This document shows positions 54,475 through 64,000 of a stretch of 64,000 bases of DNA, piece after piece. This stretch comes from Acanthamoeba castellanii str. Neff. Lineage: Eukaryota > Discosea > Longamoebia > Acanthamoebidae. The notes beneath the pieces are model-generated. The model did no database searches and was not told the DNA's origin. It saw only the letters and a program-made list of their open reading frames with translations. Each line of letters starts with the position of its first letter. Position 1 is the stretch's first letter. The translations under genes and the position numbers were made by a program. The stretch is taken from positions 505,878 to 569,877 of the forward strand of contig NW_004457313.1 in NCBI RefSeq assembly GCF_000313135.1, in the 5' to 3' direction.

Positions 54475-56274
54475 TCAGGCGGCGAGGCGGTAGTAGAGGG
54501 TGAGATCGCCCTTGCCGTCCCAGAAGCGCGACGCCACCGCATCGATTGTCAGCGCGTCCTCCAACGCCACATGCTCCGGCGCCGCTTCCACAACGGCCTT
54601 GTCGCTCATCTCCTGCTGCTCGCCGTTTGCCGTCAACGTCGTCATCGTTGCCGCCGCCGCGGCCACGGTCGGCAGGATGCTGATCGTGAAGCGCGTTTCC
54701 GGCTGCTTGCTCTGCTGCTGTTGCTGTGACGCGGTCGTGGCCGAATCGGCTCGGCTGGCGGTCGAGGCGCGCGGCGGGACGAGCAAATCGAACGAAGAGG
54801 GCGCGCTGAGCGGCAGCTGCGGTAACTTGGAGGCCAGGAAGTCGGCGATATGCGCCATCGTCACCTTGCGCGACGTGCGCAGGTAGGGCCGCTGGAGGGT
54901 CAGATTGCTGGGCGGCGGCGGCGGCGGCGTCGCGGCGGCAGCGCCAGCGCCAGCGAGCTCGTCATTGCCTCCTCCCCGAGTGTTGACGGCCGACAGCCGC
55001 TCGTCGTCGGGGTGAGGCAAAAGGAGGAAGCTGATGAGGGTGTTGACTCGGCTCAGGAACGAGGCCACGGCGGCCGATGATGATGATGATGAAGAAGAAG
55101 AAGATGAGGAGGAGGAAGATGATGAAACTCGCTTGTGCGGGATGTGGTAGTGCGTCAGCGGGATGCCCGAGGCGTCGAGCTCCAGGCTGATGGCCGCCAT
55201 CTCCGGCTGCTTCGCGTCCTGTTGCTCCAGCCCGCCGTTCCTCTGCCGTCTGCTGAAGAGGATGACGTCTCACCATCAGCTCAGCCCCAGCACAAACAGC
55301 ACACACACTCATGCACGACGATGACGACAAGCCAAGGTGAAGAGGAGGAAGACAACAACGTACGTGTCCTGCGATTTTGATCTCTTGGAGTTCTTGTTGG
55401 AGGCGCGAGTAGTAGCAGTAGTTGAAGAAGATGAAGAAGAGAGCCCAGACGAAGATGAAGAAGAAGCAGCAGTAGACTTCCTTTTGCGAGATGAGGAAGA
55501 GGAGGAAGGAGTGGTGGAGGGGGTCTCCATGGCCTCGAGCTGTTCCTTGTCGCGCTTGCCACGAGGACCGCGTGAAGCGGCCATCTGGCGCATGAGGCCC
55601 TTCTCGACGCTGTCGGTGAGCGATTTGCGATTCATTCGCTTGTTGATGTCGGCGATGAACTCCTGCTCCTGGGCCTCGTACTCGTCGAGGTTGGGGTAGA
55701 CGGTGGCGATGAGGGCGTCGAAGTTGGGATCGGGTCGAAGATGGCGACGCGACGAGCAGTGGACGCGGCAGGTGGGACACTCCTTCTTGCCCCATCGTAG
55801 GCACTTGGAGATGCATTCGTCGCAGAATCGATGGAGGCACTCCATGACCGTCATCGTCTGGCGCATGATGCCCAGGCAGATGGGGCAGGTGAGCTCCACG
55901 TTGAGCATGCGCACTTGGAGCGTGGTGGTATGGTTGGGATCCTCTGGCGGCGCGATGGGTTCGCGGTAGGTTTCGTAGAGCGTCAATCCTTCTACACATT
56001 CCTCCTCTTCCTCCTCTTCCTCGCCTTCTTCAGCATTCCCGCGCAGCCCGCTCCCGCCCTGCCTCACCTTGCGCAGAACCTGCTCCTTGGTCATCGTGGG
56101 CGTCTTCTTGTTGATCAATTTGCTCAATTCGCGCGAGATGCCCAGCGAGCCTCGTCCGCCGCTCGAAGACGATGCATTGGCTGCCGTGCGTTCTAATTCC
56201 TGAAGCAGGGCCGACGAGGCCGACGCTCGATGGCCTCGCGCTCGCGAGTTTGGCGCTAGAAACGTTCCCTCCAT
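54475..56274 (-). CDS. RING1/RNF2-type Polycomb E3 ubiquitin ligase
   Basis: Starts at ATG 56274 (MEGTFLAPNSRARGH). The acidic part EGEEEEEEEECVEGLTLYET precedes the RING finger: LTCPICLGIMRQTMTVMECL, HRFCDECISKCLRWGKKECP, TCRVHCSSRRHLRPDPNFDA. The run LRPDPNFDALIATVYPNLDE-YEAQE is diagnostic for RING1/RING2. One intron (near 55255-55370) separates the C-terminal exon, which has PYLRTSRKVTMAHIADFLAS and WDGKGDLTLYYRLA, fitting the RAWUL domain that binds CBX/RYBP-like partners in animals. Long Ser tracts link the parts. Animal and plant homologues monoubiquitylate histone H2A in PRC1. Stop at 54475. About 560 residues, longer than human RING2 because of low-complexity inserts. Confidence 0.92.
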
Positions 56275-56421
56275 CTTTCTTCTCGTTCCCGCTTGTTGTG
56301 ATTTTGAAGGGAAGGGCACCACGTCAGCTATGTCGACCGCACGTCGTTACCGTCGACGTTATTTGATCGAACAAGGACAAGACGGTAGAGCGAAGGAACT
56401 CAAGAACGAGAATCGAAGGAG
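56275..56421. promoter_or_regulatory. Divergent intergenic region (147 bp)
   Basis: Between the RING1-like (-) and EOGT-like (+) start codons. GC-mixed with CGTCGACGTTATTTG near 56350; no assignable motif. Confidence 0.35.
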
Positions 56422-59123
56422 ATGGCAAGGCCGCGAGGTGGTGGCCTCGTGGTGCTCTTGGCACTGATGGTGGTGTTTTTGGTGGGCTTTGCCCTCATCC
56501 TCCATTCCCGCCCCAGTGACCAGCAACCTCTGGTCATCCCCACCTACGAAGGCGACGACGATCGAGAGGACCTGCACCACGTCTCCAAAGAGCCCGCTTC
56601 CAAGCCCTCGCGAGCGCCAACATCTGATCGCGGACGGAATGAGCCAAATCGCGAAGATGAAAATCGTGGACCAGAGCGAGTAGTGGAAGTGAAAGTGGAT
56701 CACAGCAGCCACAACCACGCCTCGGGGTGGGACGCGCGATTCAACTCGACCATCGGCTACCTGCAGCGCTACGTGGGCGGCGTGCGGGGCGGCAGCGAAT
56801 GCGAGGATGACTACGGCATGTCATTCATCAGGCGGTGGCAGAGCTATGGCAAGGACTACTGCCTTCCCACATCCTCTTCCTCTTCCTCTTCCTCTTCCTC
56901 TTCCTCTTCGACTCCATCTTCCTCTACTTCATCTTCGCAATTGACAGAGAACGAAGATTTCCGATTAGACTCAAAGATTCGATGCCACTCGCTGGTCCCA
57001 TCACATCAGACACCCGAGCCGCACAGTGTGTGCCTCGCCGAGAACGTCGTGGTGGACTTTAGCCGCCTCGGCGTGTCGCTGTGCGAAGGCAACGGCTGCC
57101 ACTTCGACTTCTACGACGGCGAGAAGACCGTCTTCTTCAAGCCGGGCATCGTGCGCGGCAGCTGCCGCCAGGTGGTATCCGCCGATGACGGCTGGAACAC
57201 CAGGAACCTCGTCAAGACCGTCGGCAACTGGCTCGTCCGCGGCTGGGAGAATCTCGACGACAAGCCCTCCGAGGTGTGTTGTCGTGTATCATCTGCGCGT
57301 GTCGTGTCGTGTCGTGTCGTGTCGTGTCGTGTCGTGTCGTGTCGTGTCGTGTCGTGTCGTGTCGTGTCGTGTCGTGTCGTGTCGTGTCGCGTGTGCTAAT
57401 TCTGTGATATATGGGTGCTTTAAGGCCAAGAAGCTAGAGAGCGAGGTGTGCACGAAGGAGAACACCGTTGACCACTTTGTCTACCTTGTGTCACGCTACG
57501 ACGTACGTCCTTCATTTGTCCGTGTTGTCGTGTGTCGCTTGTGTGTCGTGTGTGTCGTGTGTCGTGTTTTGTGATGCTTGTGCCATGGCGCAACACATGC
57601 TCACGACATTCCCTCTCGGCAGACGACAAATCTGTACCATACGACGGAGGATCTGGTGCACGCCTTCGCCGCTTTCTCTGTGCTCGAAGCGCCCATCGAG
57701 CGGTCGCAGGTGGTCATCGCTGACGGTCTCATGTACTCACACCGCCGGCCCACTTCCCTGACTTGACTCGGTGGCCCGCTTGCCGAGCCTAACACCCCTT
57801 ATGCCTCCGTGTGTCGTGTGTCGTGTGTCGTGTGTGTTGCACAGTCCTGGGCCTTATGTGGAAGTGTGGAAGGAGCTGTACTCGCGCAACTACCCTGTTC
57901 TCACCGCCAACGACCTCCACAAGAGCGGCGAGACCAAGTGCTTCAGATACATGGTACGCCCCCCCCCATTGCCTCTGTTGCGGCGCCACACACGCAATCG
58001 CCGATCCCGCTCCGATCGGCTCACAGCCCGTCGCAGGCCGCCAATGTGTTCGGCGCGGTCTCTCCGCTGTGCAAGGGAGTAGGCGCCACCACGCCCTGCG
58101 CCAACAGGTAACGCAACATAGCACTGTGTGTTCAGTCTTCATCTTTGCTCACACGACACACACGACACACACGACACACACGACACACACGACACACACG
58201 ACACACACGACACACACGACACACACGACACACACGACACACACGACACACACGACACACACGGCACACGGCACACGGCACACGGCACACAGCACGTTGC
58301 TTCGCGGATTCCGTGATTTCGTCATCTCGTCCTACAAGGTCAAATATCTGCTGCCCCCGGTACGTCGACGCACACGACGCCCCGATTGCGCACAACATTG
58401 CGTTCACACTCTTTCTTTTGCCAACCAACCAACCACAACAGGAGGACAAGCTCACGGTCACGATCGTCAAGCGCAAGAGCTACGCCCGAACGTCACAATC
58501 CTTCCAGCATGTGAGCAGGCAAATCAAGAACCACGACGACCTGGTCGCGATGACCCAAGCCACTTTCCCCACCGCCGAGGTATTCCCTTGTGCTGTGTCG
58601 CGTGTTGTGCGTGCCGTTTCGTGTGTGTCGTTTCGTGCGTGTCATGTCATGTGTGTCGTGTGTCGTGTGTGTCGTGTGTGTCGTGTGTGTCGTTTCTAAG
58701 CGTAGTCTTTCCCAGGTTCGATCGGTCGATTTTGCGTCGCTCACGTTCCGAGAACAGTTGAAGCTGATCCGCACGACGGACATCCTCGTGGGCGCGCACG
58801 GCGCTGCGCTCACCCACATGATGTACCTCCCGACCACTTCCGCCTCCATCGAATTTTGGATTGACGACCGGTACCCCGCATCCTCCTTCTTCTTCATTCT
58901 TCTACTTTCTTGAAAGCTGACTTAACGGTCATGATGGTGGTGGTGGTGTTGGGTGCCAAGGTATGGCAACTACCACTATGTAAATATGGGCAAGTGGTTG
59001 GCCATCCCGCACTTCTTGGAGCATCAGACCAACCCGCTCAACCTGGACGAGACACGAGATCACCTCCTCGAAGCGGCCGAGCACGTCGCCAAAAGCAAGA
59101 AACAACGGCTCTACGACCACTGA
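56422..59123 (+). CDS. GT61-family glycosyltransferase, EOGT-like type II membrane protein
   Basis: ATG 56422 gives a short basic start (MARPRGG) and a signal-anchor GLVVLLALMVVFLVGFALIL, as expected for a Golgi or ER type II enzyme. A stem region with Ser tract follows, then the GT61/DUF563 catalytic part: VVVDFSRLGVSLCEGNGCHF, FKPGIVRGSC, DNTVDHFVYLVSRYD-type segment, TEDLVHAFAAFSVLE, NVFGAVSPLCKG, LLRGFRDFVISSYKV, LTVTIVKRKSYARTSQSFQH, the signature REQLKLIRTTDILVGAHGAA with LTHMMYLP, and GNYHYVNMGKWLAIPHF. Stop 59121-59123. Relatives transfer GlcNAc or xylose to proteins or N-glycans; the exact donor cannot be read. Introns include the long GTGTC tract at 57299-57389 and the nonamer tract at 58150-58262. 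Confidence 0.88.
57299..57389. repeat. (GTGTC)n intronic microsatellite, about 18 units
   Basis: Pure pentamer tract in an EOGT-like intron, sense orientation GTGTC. Confidence 0.94.
58150..58262. repeat. (ACACACGAC)n nonamer repeat
   Basis: About twelve perfect nonamers followed by four CACACGG units, in another intron of the same glycosyltransferase gene. Confidence 0.94.
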
Positions 59124-59293
59124 GCTCTCTCTACTCGAAGAACAACAATTAATGTTATTTTTATTTATTTATTTCATTACATTGTTATGTATGTTGTTAT
59201 GTTGATATATATGTAAACCATGTATGGCGGGCCTGCTATGAACCAAATGACCCACTGGAACTGTACTAGGCATTCTCTCCTTCTACTTCTCCT

Positions 59294-61467
59294 TTAGTTC
59301 CTGTTGTGGGCCGCGGCGAGGGCGCCCTCGCTCACGTAGGTGAAGCCCTCGAGGTTGGGGTTGGTGGGCATGGGCGCCTCGGCCAGGGCGCCGGTCTGGG
59401 TCGGGGTGTTGATCGGCTGGTTCAGGAAGTCGGGGTCGATCATGCTGTCGGCCTCGAGGTCGCCCGCCACCGGGGGAATGTAGGGCGGGGGCACCTCCTT
59501 CTTGGCCAACTTGTCCCAGTCGATGTTGATGAAGTACGGGTGGGACTTGACCTTCTCCGGGTCCGCCATCCTCTTGACCGGGTCACGCTCCAGCAACTAA
59601 CAACAATACAGCATATTTGTGATCAACATGTAGCACTATGCCCAAAGATATATATAAATAGATAAATATGAGCAAGATAAGGTCATATGTAGAACTAGTG
59701 AGTGCGTACTTGCTGGAGGAGGTTGATGGCGACTTCGTCGATCTTCTTGGGGTTGAGCTTCTCGGTCATGATCTTGTCGTACATGAGCTGCACGTCCTCG
59801 CAGTAGAACGGCGGCTGGTTTTTCACACACACACACACACACAACACACGACCAACGACTCAGACTCGATCGATTGTGTCATTAAATGATATTCTGCGCT
59901 GGTTGCGTACCAGACCGGTCATCATCTCGTAGATGAGGGTGCCGAAGCTCCACCAATCGATCTCCTTGCCGTACTTCACGCCGCGCAACACCTCGGGCGC
60001 TGTTGGTTCCGGACATACGAATGTAAATGAACCGCGACCACTCAGAGTTGAGAGATTACAAAAACGTGTGAGTGGCGCACGTACCCAAGTACTCGGGGGT
60101 GCCGCAGAAGGTGCTGGTTCGGGACTCCTTGCAGGCCAGGCCCTCCTTGGAGATGCCAAAGTCGGTCATGCAGATGTGGCCGTCGTTGGTCAGGAGCAGG
60201 TTCTCGGGCTTGAGGTCGCGGTAGATGATGCCCTCCCTATTTTTTGTTTTGTTTTTTAAATTATGAGAATGAGTATGCAGCTCAGCATATATAGACCGAT
60301 CTGAATGTAAGAAAACAATATATGAAACAATAGAGACGTACTTGTGGAGGTACTCGAGACCGAGCACGATTTCGGCGGCGTAGAACTTGACCCGCTCGTC
60401 GTTGAACTTCTTGTCCTTCTGGAGGTGGTGGAACAGCTCGCCACCGTTGATGTAGTCCATCACGAAGTACAGCCTTTTCACAGAACGCACCGCAATTGAG
60501 GTCAGCCATCGACACACGCACGACACACATCACACGACACGACACGCACGACACACACCACACGCAACACACACAGTAGACGCACCTGTCGGCGGTCTGG
60601 AAGGCAAAGTGGAGCTGCACGAGGAAGGGCGAGCGGAGCTTGACGAGGATGGACCGCTCGTTCTTGGTGTGCTCGAGCTCGTTCTTGTCGAGAATGACCT
60701 TCTTGTTCAGCACCTTCATGGCGTACACCTTGTTGGAGCTCCTGTGCTTCACCTTCAGCACCTTGCCGTAGGAGCCGCGGCCGATGACCGAGATCAGGTC
60801 AAAGTCGTTCACCTTCACCTTGCTGGGGTCCAGCTCAGCGGCCGGGGCGGCCTGCCACATAGATAATAACAATAACAAGTCATATAAGTGAAATGTCATG
60901 TTATCACAAACAGAGAGTTACGTGGCTGCGGAACCGGTTGAGATCTGAAGACGGACCTCAACTGCGGCTTCGACCACCTGAGGCTCAGCCTCGGCCGGCT
61001 TGGCAGAGTTGTTGTGGCCAGAAGCGGCAAGCAGGGCGTCAAGCCAATCCTTCATCTTTTGTTGTTGTTTTGAGTTTGGGTTAGTACGATTGTTGGGTGG
61101 GGGGGGAGTTGAGAAATCGAAAGGACGTGTCATGTACTTGTTCTTTGCTGTCGGCGGCCAAGTGGTAGTTCCTGTGCGGAGTCTGGACCTCGAAGCAGAA
61201 GGCGATCTTCTTCTTGAGGATGATGGGCTTGACGGAGCCCACGTCCTTGAGCTGCACCTGGCCCTTCAGCTCGCCATTCTGTTTTGTTGATGATGTCCCC
61301 TTTAGAAAAAAAAAAGTAGAGGATGAAGAAGATGGTGAAGAAGAAGACATATATACCCTCTTGGTGTAGTAGTACAGGGTGTTGTCGTCCTTGAGAACGC
61401 ACCACCTCCGCTTCCACGTCTTGATGGAACCTCCCTCCTTCGTGAGAAAGCCTTCAAGGATGCTCAT
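59294..61467 (-). CDS. PKB/Akt-type AGC protein kinase with PH domain
   Basis: ATG 61467: [20 protein letters not shown] starts a PH domain ([36 protein letters not shown]). A linker exon ([15 protein letters not shown]) leads to the kinase: [28 protein letters not shown] (Lys), [44 protein letters not shown], activation loop [31 protein letters not shown] and [20 protein letters not shown]. The C-terminal tail ends with [10 protein letters not shown], a hydrophobic motif with a phosphorylatable Thr. So PDK1 and TORC2 sites are both present. Expected to act at PIP3-rich membrane in phagocytosis, chemotaxis and growth control. Stop TAA 59294. About eight introns; convergent to the EOGT-like gene by 170 bp. 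Confidence 0.95.
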
Positions 61468-61870
61468 GCTGGGTAAATCGGTGTGTTGGTGTAGGGAATG
61501 TTATACGCTCTTGACACCGTTTTGTCTGCTGTTGGCAAGCCACGGTTCGTGTGAAGTTAACCGTCAACAGTGGACTAAAAAGGTATCCCTTCTCCAATTG
61601 GGCACCCGATTGGCGCCAAGAAGCTGCAAAAATGGTAATAAGAAATTAAAGGAAAATAAAACAAAAAGAACAATAAGGGGTGTGCAAATAAAAGATCATT
61701 ACGTGTGCACCCTCCATCACGCCAACCTTGGCTGGCGGCACTTTAGGTGATAGTAGCGCAGAAGTGCTGGCCGGCCATGAGCTTGCTGATGTCAGCTACT
61801 CAGGGCCATTGATGCTGAGCAGATGAGAATAAAAGAAAATTAACAGATAAAATAAGGGGAAAAGCAACAC
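61468..61870. promoter_or_regulatory. Divergent intergenic region (403 bp) between PKB and CCA-enzyme genes
   Basis: No coding content seen. It contains a GCCAACCTTGGCTGGC partial palindrome near 61717-61734 and an AT-rich stretch at 61640-61695. Likely carries both promoters and leaders. Confidence 0.4.
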
Positions 61871-64000
61871 ATGGCTGAGGAACCACTGCCCAGCCCGAAG
61901 AAATTGAAGACCACATCTGAGGAGACAAGGCTGCAACCTGCACAGCGCGGACTCGATCTTGTCGTTGCAGAAAAGAAAACGGAGATGCTGGGACAGGATG
62001 AGGACCGAAGCAGCGAAAATCTTGTAGACGAAGAGGAGGCGCAGATTGCCAAGCGAAGGCGGGTGCTGCTACGCAACTTGGCCCTGCTGCGCCCCGCTTC
62101 ATCGGCAGCTACACCCGAGGGGGTGTCCTACGATGCCAGCCAGGCAGTCGAGCTGTCCGACAAGGAGCGGGAGGTGTTCACCTTCCTGCTCGCCGTCAAC
62201 GAATCCTTCGGTCTCAAGTCCACCCTTCGCGTAGCTGGTGGCTGGGTGCGCGACAAGGTACTCTCTTCTCAATGAGCAAAGCAAATCAGTCTTTCAATGA
62301 CACAATCCTCTTTTTTCCATTTTATTCATTTCACTCGCTACGTGCGATCGATGATCTGCACGGCGCAGTTGCGCGGAGAGCCGAGCTATGACATCGACAT
62401 TGCGCTGGACAACATGATGGGCAAGGTGTTCGCCGAACGGGTGAACGAGTACCTCGCCATGAAGGGATACGAGACGCACAACATTGGTACGTGGTATACC
62501 TCGACTCTTCCCTACCCCACTCCAGGAGACCAGCTCACGCATTTCGTGTGCCGTGTGCCGTGTGCCGTGTGTGTATCGTCGAATCAGGCGTCATCCAGTC
62601 CAACCCCGAACAGTCCAAGCACCTGGAAACGGCGACCATGCGCGTGTTTGACGTGTGGCTCGACTTTGTCAACCTCCGAGAGGAGAGCTACTCTGAGCAC
62701 TCCCGCATTCCTTCCGAGATGGTGCCCATCCTCTTTTCGTCGTCGTTTGTTGGCTGGCTGGTGGGTTGGTTGGTTGGTGGTGTCGATACTCACGACAGGT
62801 CGCGTTTTTAACCGGCCATAGACCATCGGCACGCCCACGGACGACGCCTACCGAAGGGACCTCACCATCAACTCCCTTTTCTACAACATCAACGAAAACA
62901 CCGTCGAGGATTGGACCAAGAGCGTACGCCTCTCGCTTTGCTGTGTGTGTTGTGTGTGTGTGTGTGTTCGGGGAGATGACAATGCGGGTGCTTGCAGGGG
63001 TTGACGGATCTGGCCGATGGGATCATTCGAACGCCGCTGCCCGCGGAGACGACCTTCATGGACGACCCGCTGCGGATCCTGCGCGCCATTCGGTTCGCGT
63101 CTCGCCTGGAGTTTGCGCTCCATGCGGATATCATCGCGGCCGCTGCCCAGCCCCGCGTGCGCGTCGCGCTGGGCAGCAAGATCAGCCGTGAACGCATCGG
63201 CAAGGAGGTCGAGGGCATGCTCTCCGGTACACACACACACCCTACACACACACACACGACACGCGCGCTCACGCCGTCATGCCGTGTAGGTCCGCACCCG
63301 GAGCTCGCGTTCTACTACATTCACCACCTGGGCCTGTACGACGTCGTGTGGGCGCTGCCGCCTCCGCCCAAGGGGGCCACGGAGCCGACCGACCACGTGT
63401 TGGTACCAGACTACCGCGAGAGGGCCGTCAATAACGTGCGACAGATGAAGAGGCTCCTGTGCCACGAGTGCCCCATCATGCACGACAAGGTGGCCCGAAG
63501 GCGCCTCTTCCTCGCCGCCTCCCTCAAGGTACCGTCCCCCGTCAGGCGTGTGTGTGTGTGTGTGTGTCGTGTGTGTCGCATGTGAGTAGGGCTGAAACGA
63601 GGAATCTGTCTTCCATGGCCAGGTCTACAGCGGTGTCCTGTACATGGAAAAGAAGCGCGCGTTCCCGGTGACCCACTACATCATCAAGGAGTCCCTGCGG
63701 GTACGCCAATACTGTTGGAAAATGAATTATTGTTATTATTCTGGTCATTATTATTATAAGAAAGCTATTTGTCATTTTGCTCATTTCCGTTGCGCGGGTT
63801 TAGTGGAAGGTGAAGGACATGGACGAGGTGTTGCTCCTCCACAACGGCATCGAGGAATTCCACATCCTGATCAACAAAACCTACGGCTGCGCTGTCGATC
63901 GCAAGGACGCTGGTAAGAGAGAGCACCTTCACGCGTGCGTGCGTGCGTGCGTGCGTGTGCGTGTGCGTCGTGCTTTGACACTGGGCTGAATGCTGTGCGT
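61871..64000 (+). CDS. CCA-adding tRNA nucleotidyltransferase, 3' end cut by the window
   Basis: ATG 61871 (MAEEPLPSPKKLKTTSEETR). After an N-terminal extension the class II nucleotidyltransferase head appears: TLRVAGGWVRDK, LRGEPSYDIDIALDNMMG (catalytic Asp-x-Asp, split from the GG motif by an intron), VFDVWLDFVNLREESYS, TDDAYRRDLTINSLFYNINE, GLTDLADGIIRTPLPAETTF, DDPLRILRAIRFASRLEF (neck) and SKISRERIGKEVEGML. The body domain continues: FYYIHHLGLYDVVW, and later exons VYSGVLYMEKKRAFPV and KDMDEVLLLHNGIEEFH, to the window edge. It adds or repairs the 3' CCA of tRNAs in nucleus, cytosol and mitochondria. All active-site motifs seen are intact. At least eight introns. Confidence 0.94.

Noticed and set aside
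56422..57399. 325-codon frame ending in Arg-Val-Val-Ser-Cys repeats as a complete protein
   Set aside because: The end is translated microsatellite; the GT61 motif continues after the intron.
58128..58316. Thr-His-Asp repeat peptides as a gene
   Set aside because: Translation of the ACACACGAC nonamer inside an intron; similar artefacts occur at every repeat tract.
1..64000. tRNA, rRNA, CRISPR, prokaryotic operons or RBS
   Set aside because: No TPsiC-type box with a cloverleaf, no rRNA-like segment, no regular repeat-spacer array; gene structure is eukaryotic.

Overview
The window reads as nuclear DNA of a free-living amoeba close to Acanthamoeba castellanii. This is inferred from GC-rich exons, many short GT-AG introns filled with CACGA/ACACACGAC-type repeats, short intergenic spaces, and a gene set (F-box fusions, Ras/ARF-like GTPases, TEN1, Polycomb RING, PKB) that only fits a eukaryote. 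No rRNA, tRNA, CRISPR or plasmid/viral backbone was seen. An 11-base run of N at 26791-26801 shows it is a draft assembly.

Twenty-five genes can be supported; almost all are interrupted by introns, so each span covers exons plus introns. Left to right: secreted propeller protein cut by the window start (-), ankyrin/WD40 protein (-), MrfA/YprA-type DEAH helicase (+), a small unknown protein (+), F-box/Ras-like GTPase fusion (-), REI1/ZNF622 zinc-finger ribosome factor (-), VWA/F-box/VWA protein (+), secreted Cys-rich repeat protein (+), serine carboxypeptidase (-), glyoxalase I (-), F-box protein with a glutamine-amidotransferase-like domain (-), GH125 mannosidase (-), degenerate eIF4A-like helicase (+), two-TM acidic coiled-coil protein (-), TEN1 (-), GPN3 (-), F-box/tubulin fusion (+), HDAC/acetylpolyamine amidohydrolase (-), ARL-like GTPase (+), helicase-associated-domain protein (+), SMAP-type ArfGAP (+), RING1/RNF2 Polycomb protein (-), GT61/EOGT glycosyltransferase (+), PKB/Akt kinase (-), and CCA-adding enzyme cut by the window end (+).

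These are mostly unrelated housekeeping and signalling genes rather than an operon-like system. Many neighbours are divergent pairs with 73-400 bp between start codons, or convergent pairs with about 80-260 bp between stop codons, so promoters and terminators are compact and probably shared. Membrane-traffic and signalling parts recur (ARL GTPase, ArfGAP, Ras-like, PKB), as do nuclear functions (Polycomb RING, TEN1, HDAC, GPN3, DNA-repair helicase).

The most unusual content is four F-box proteins, each joined to a different large domain: Ras-like GTPase, paired VWA, amidotransferase-like, and tubulin. Non-coding curiosities include a 73-bp element duplicated in two introns of the REI1 gene, a 26-bp-arm palindrome in a GH125 intron, complementary repeat tracts on both sides of the catalytic exon of the carboxypeptidase, a compositionally odd intergenic island with a 22-bp inverted repeat, and a TLDc-like gene relic.
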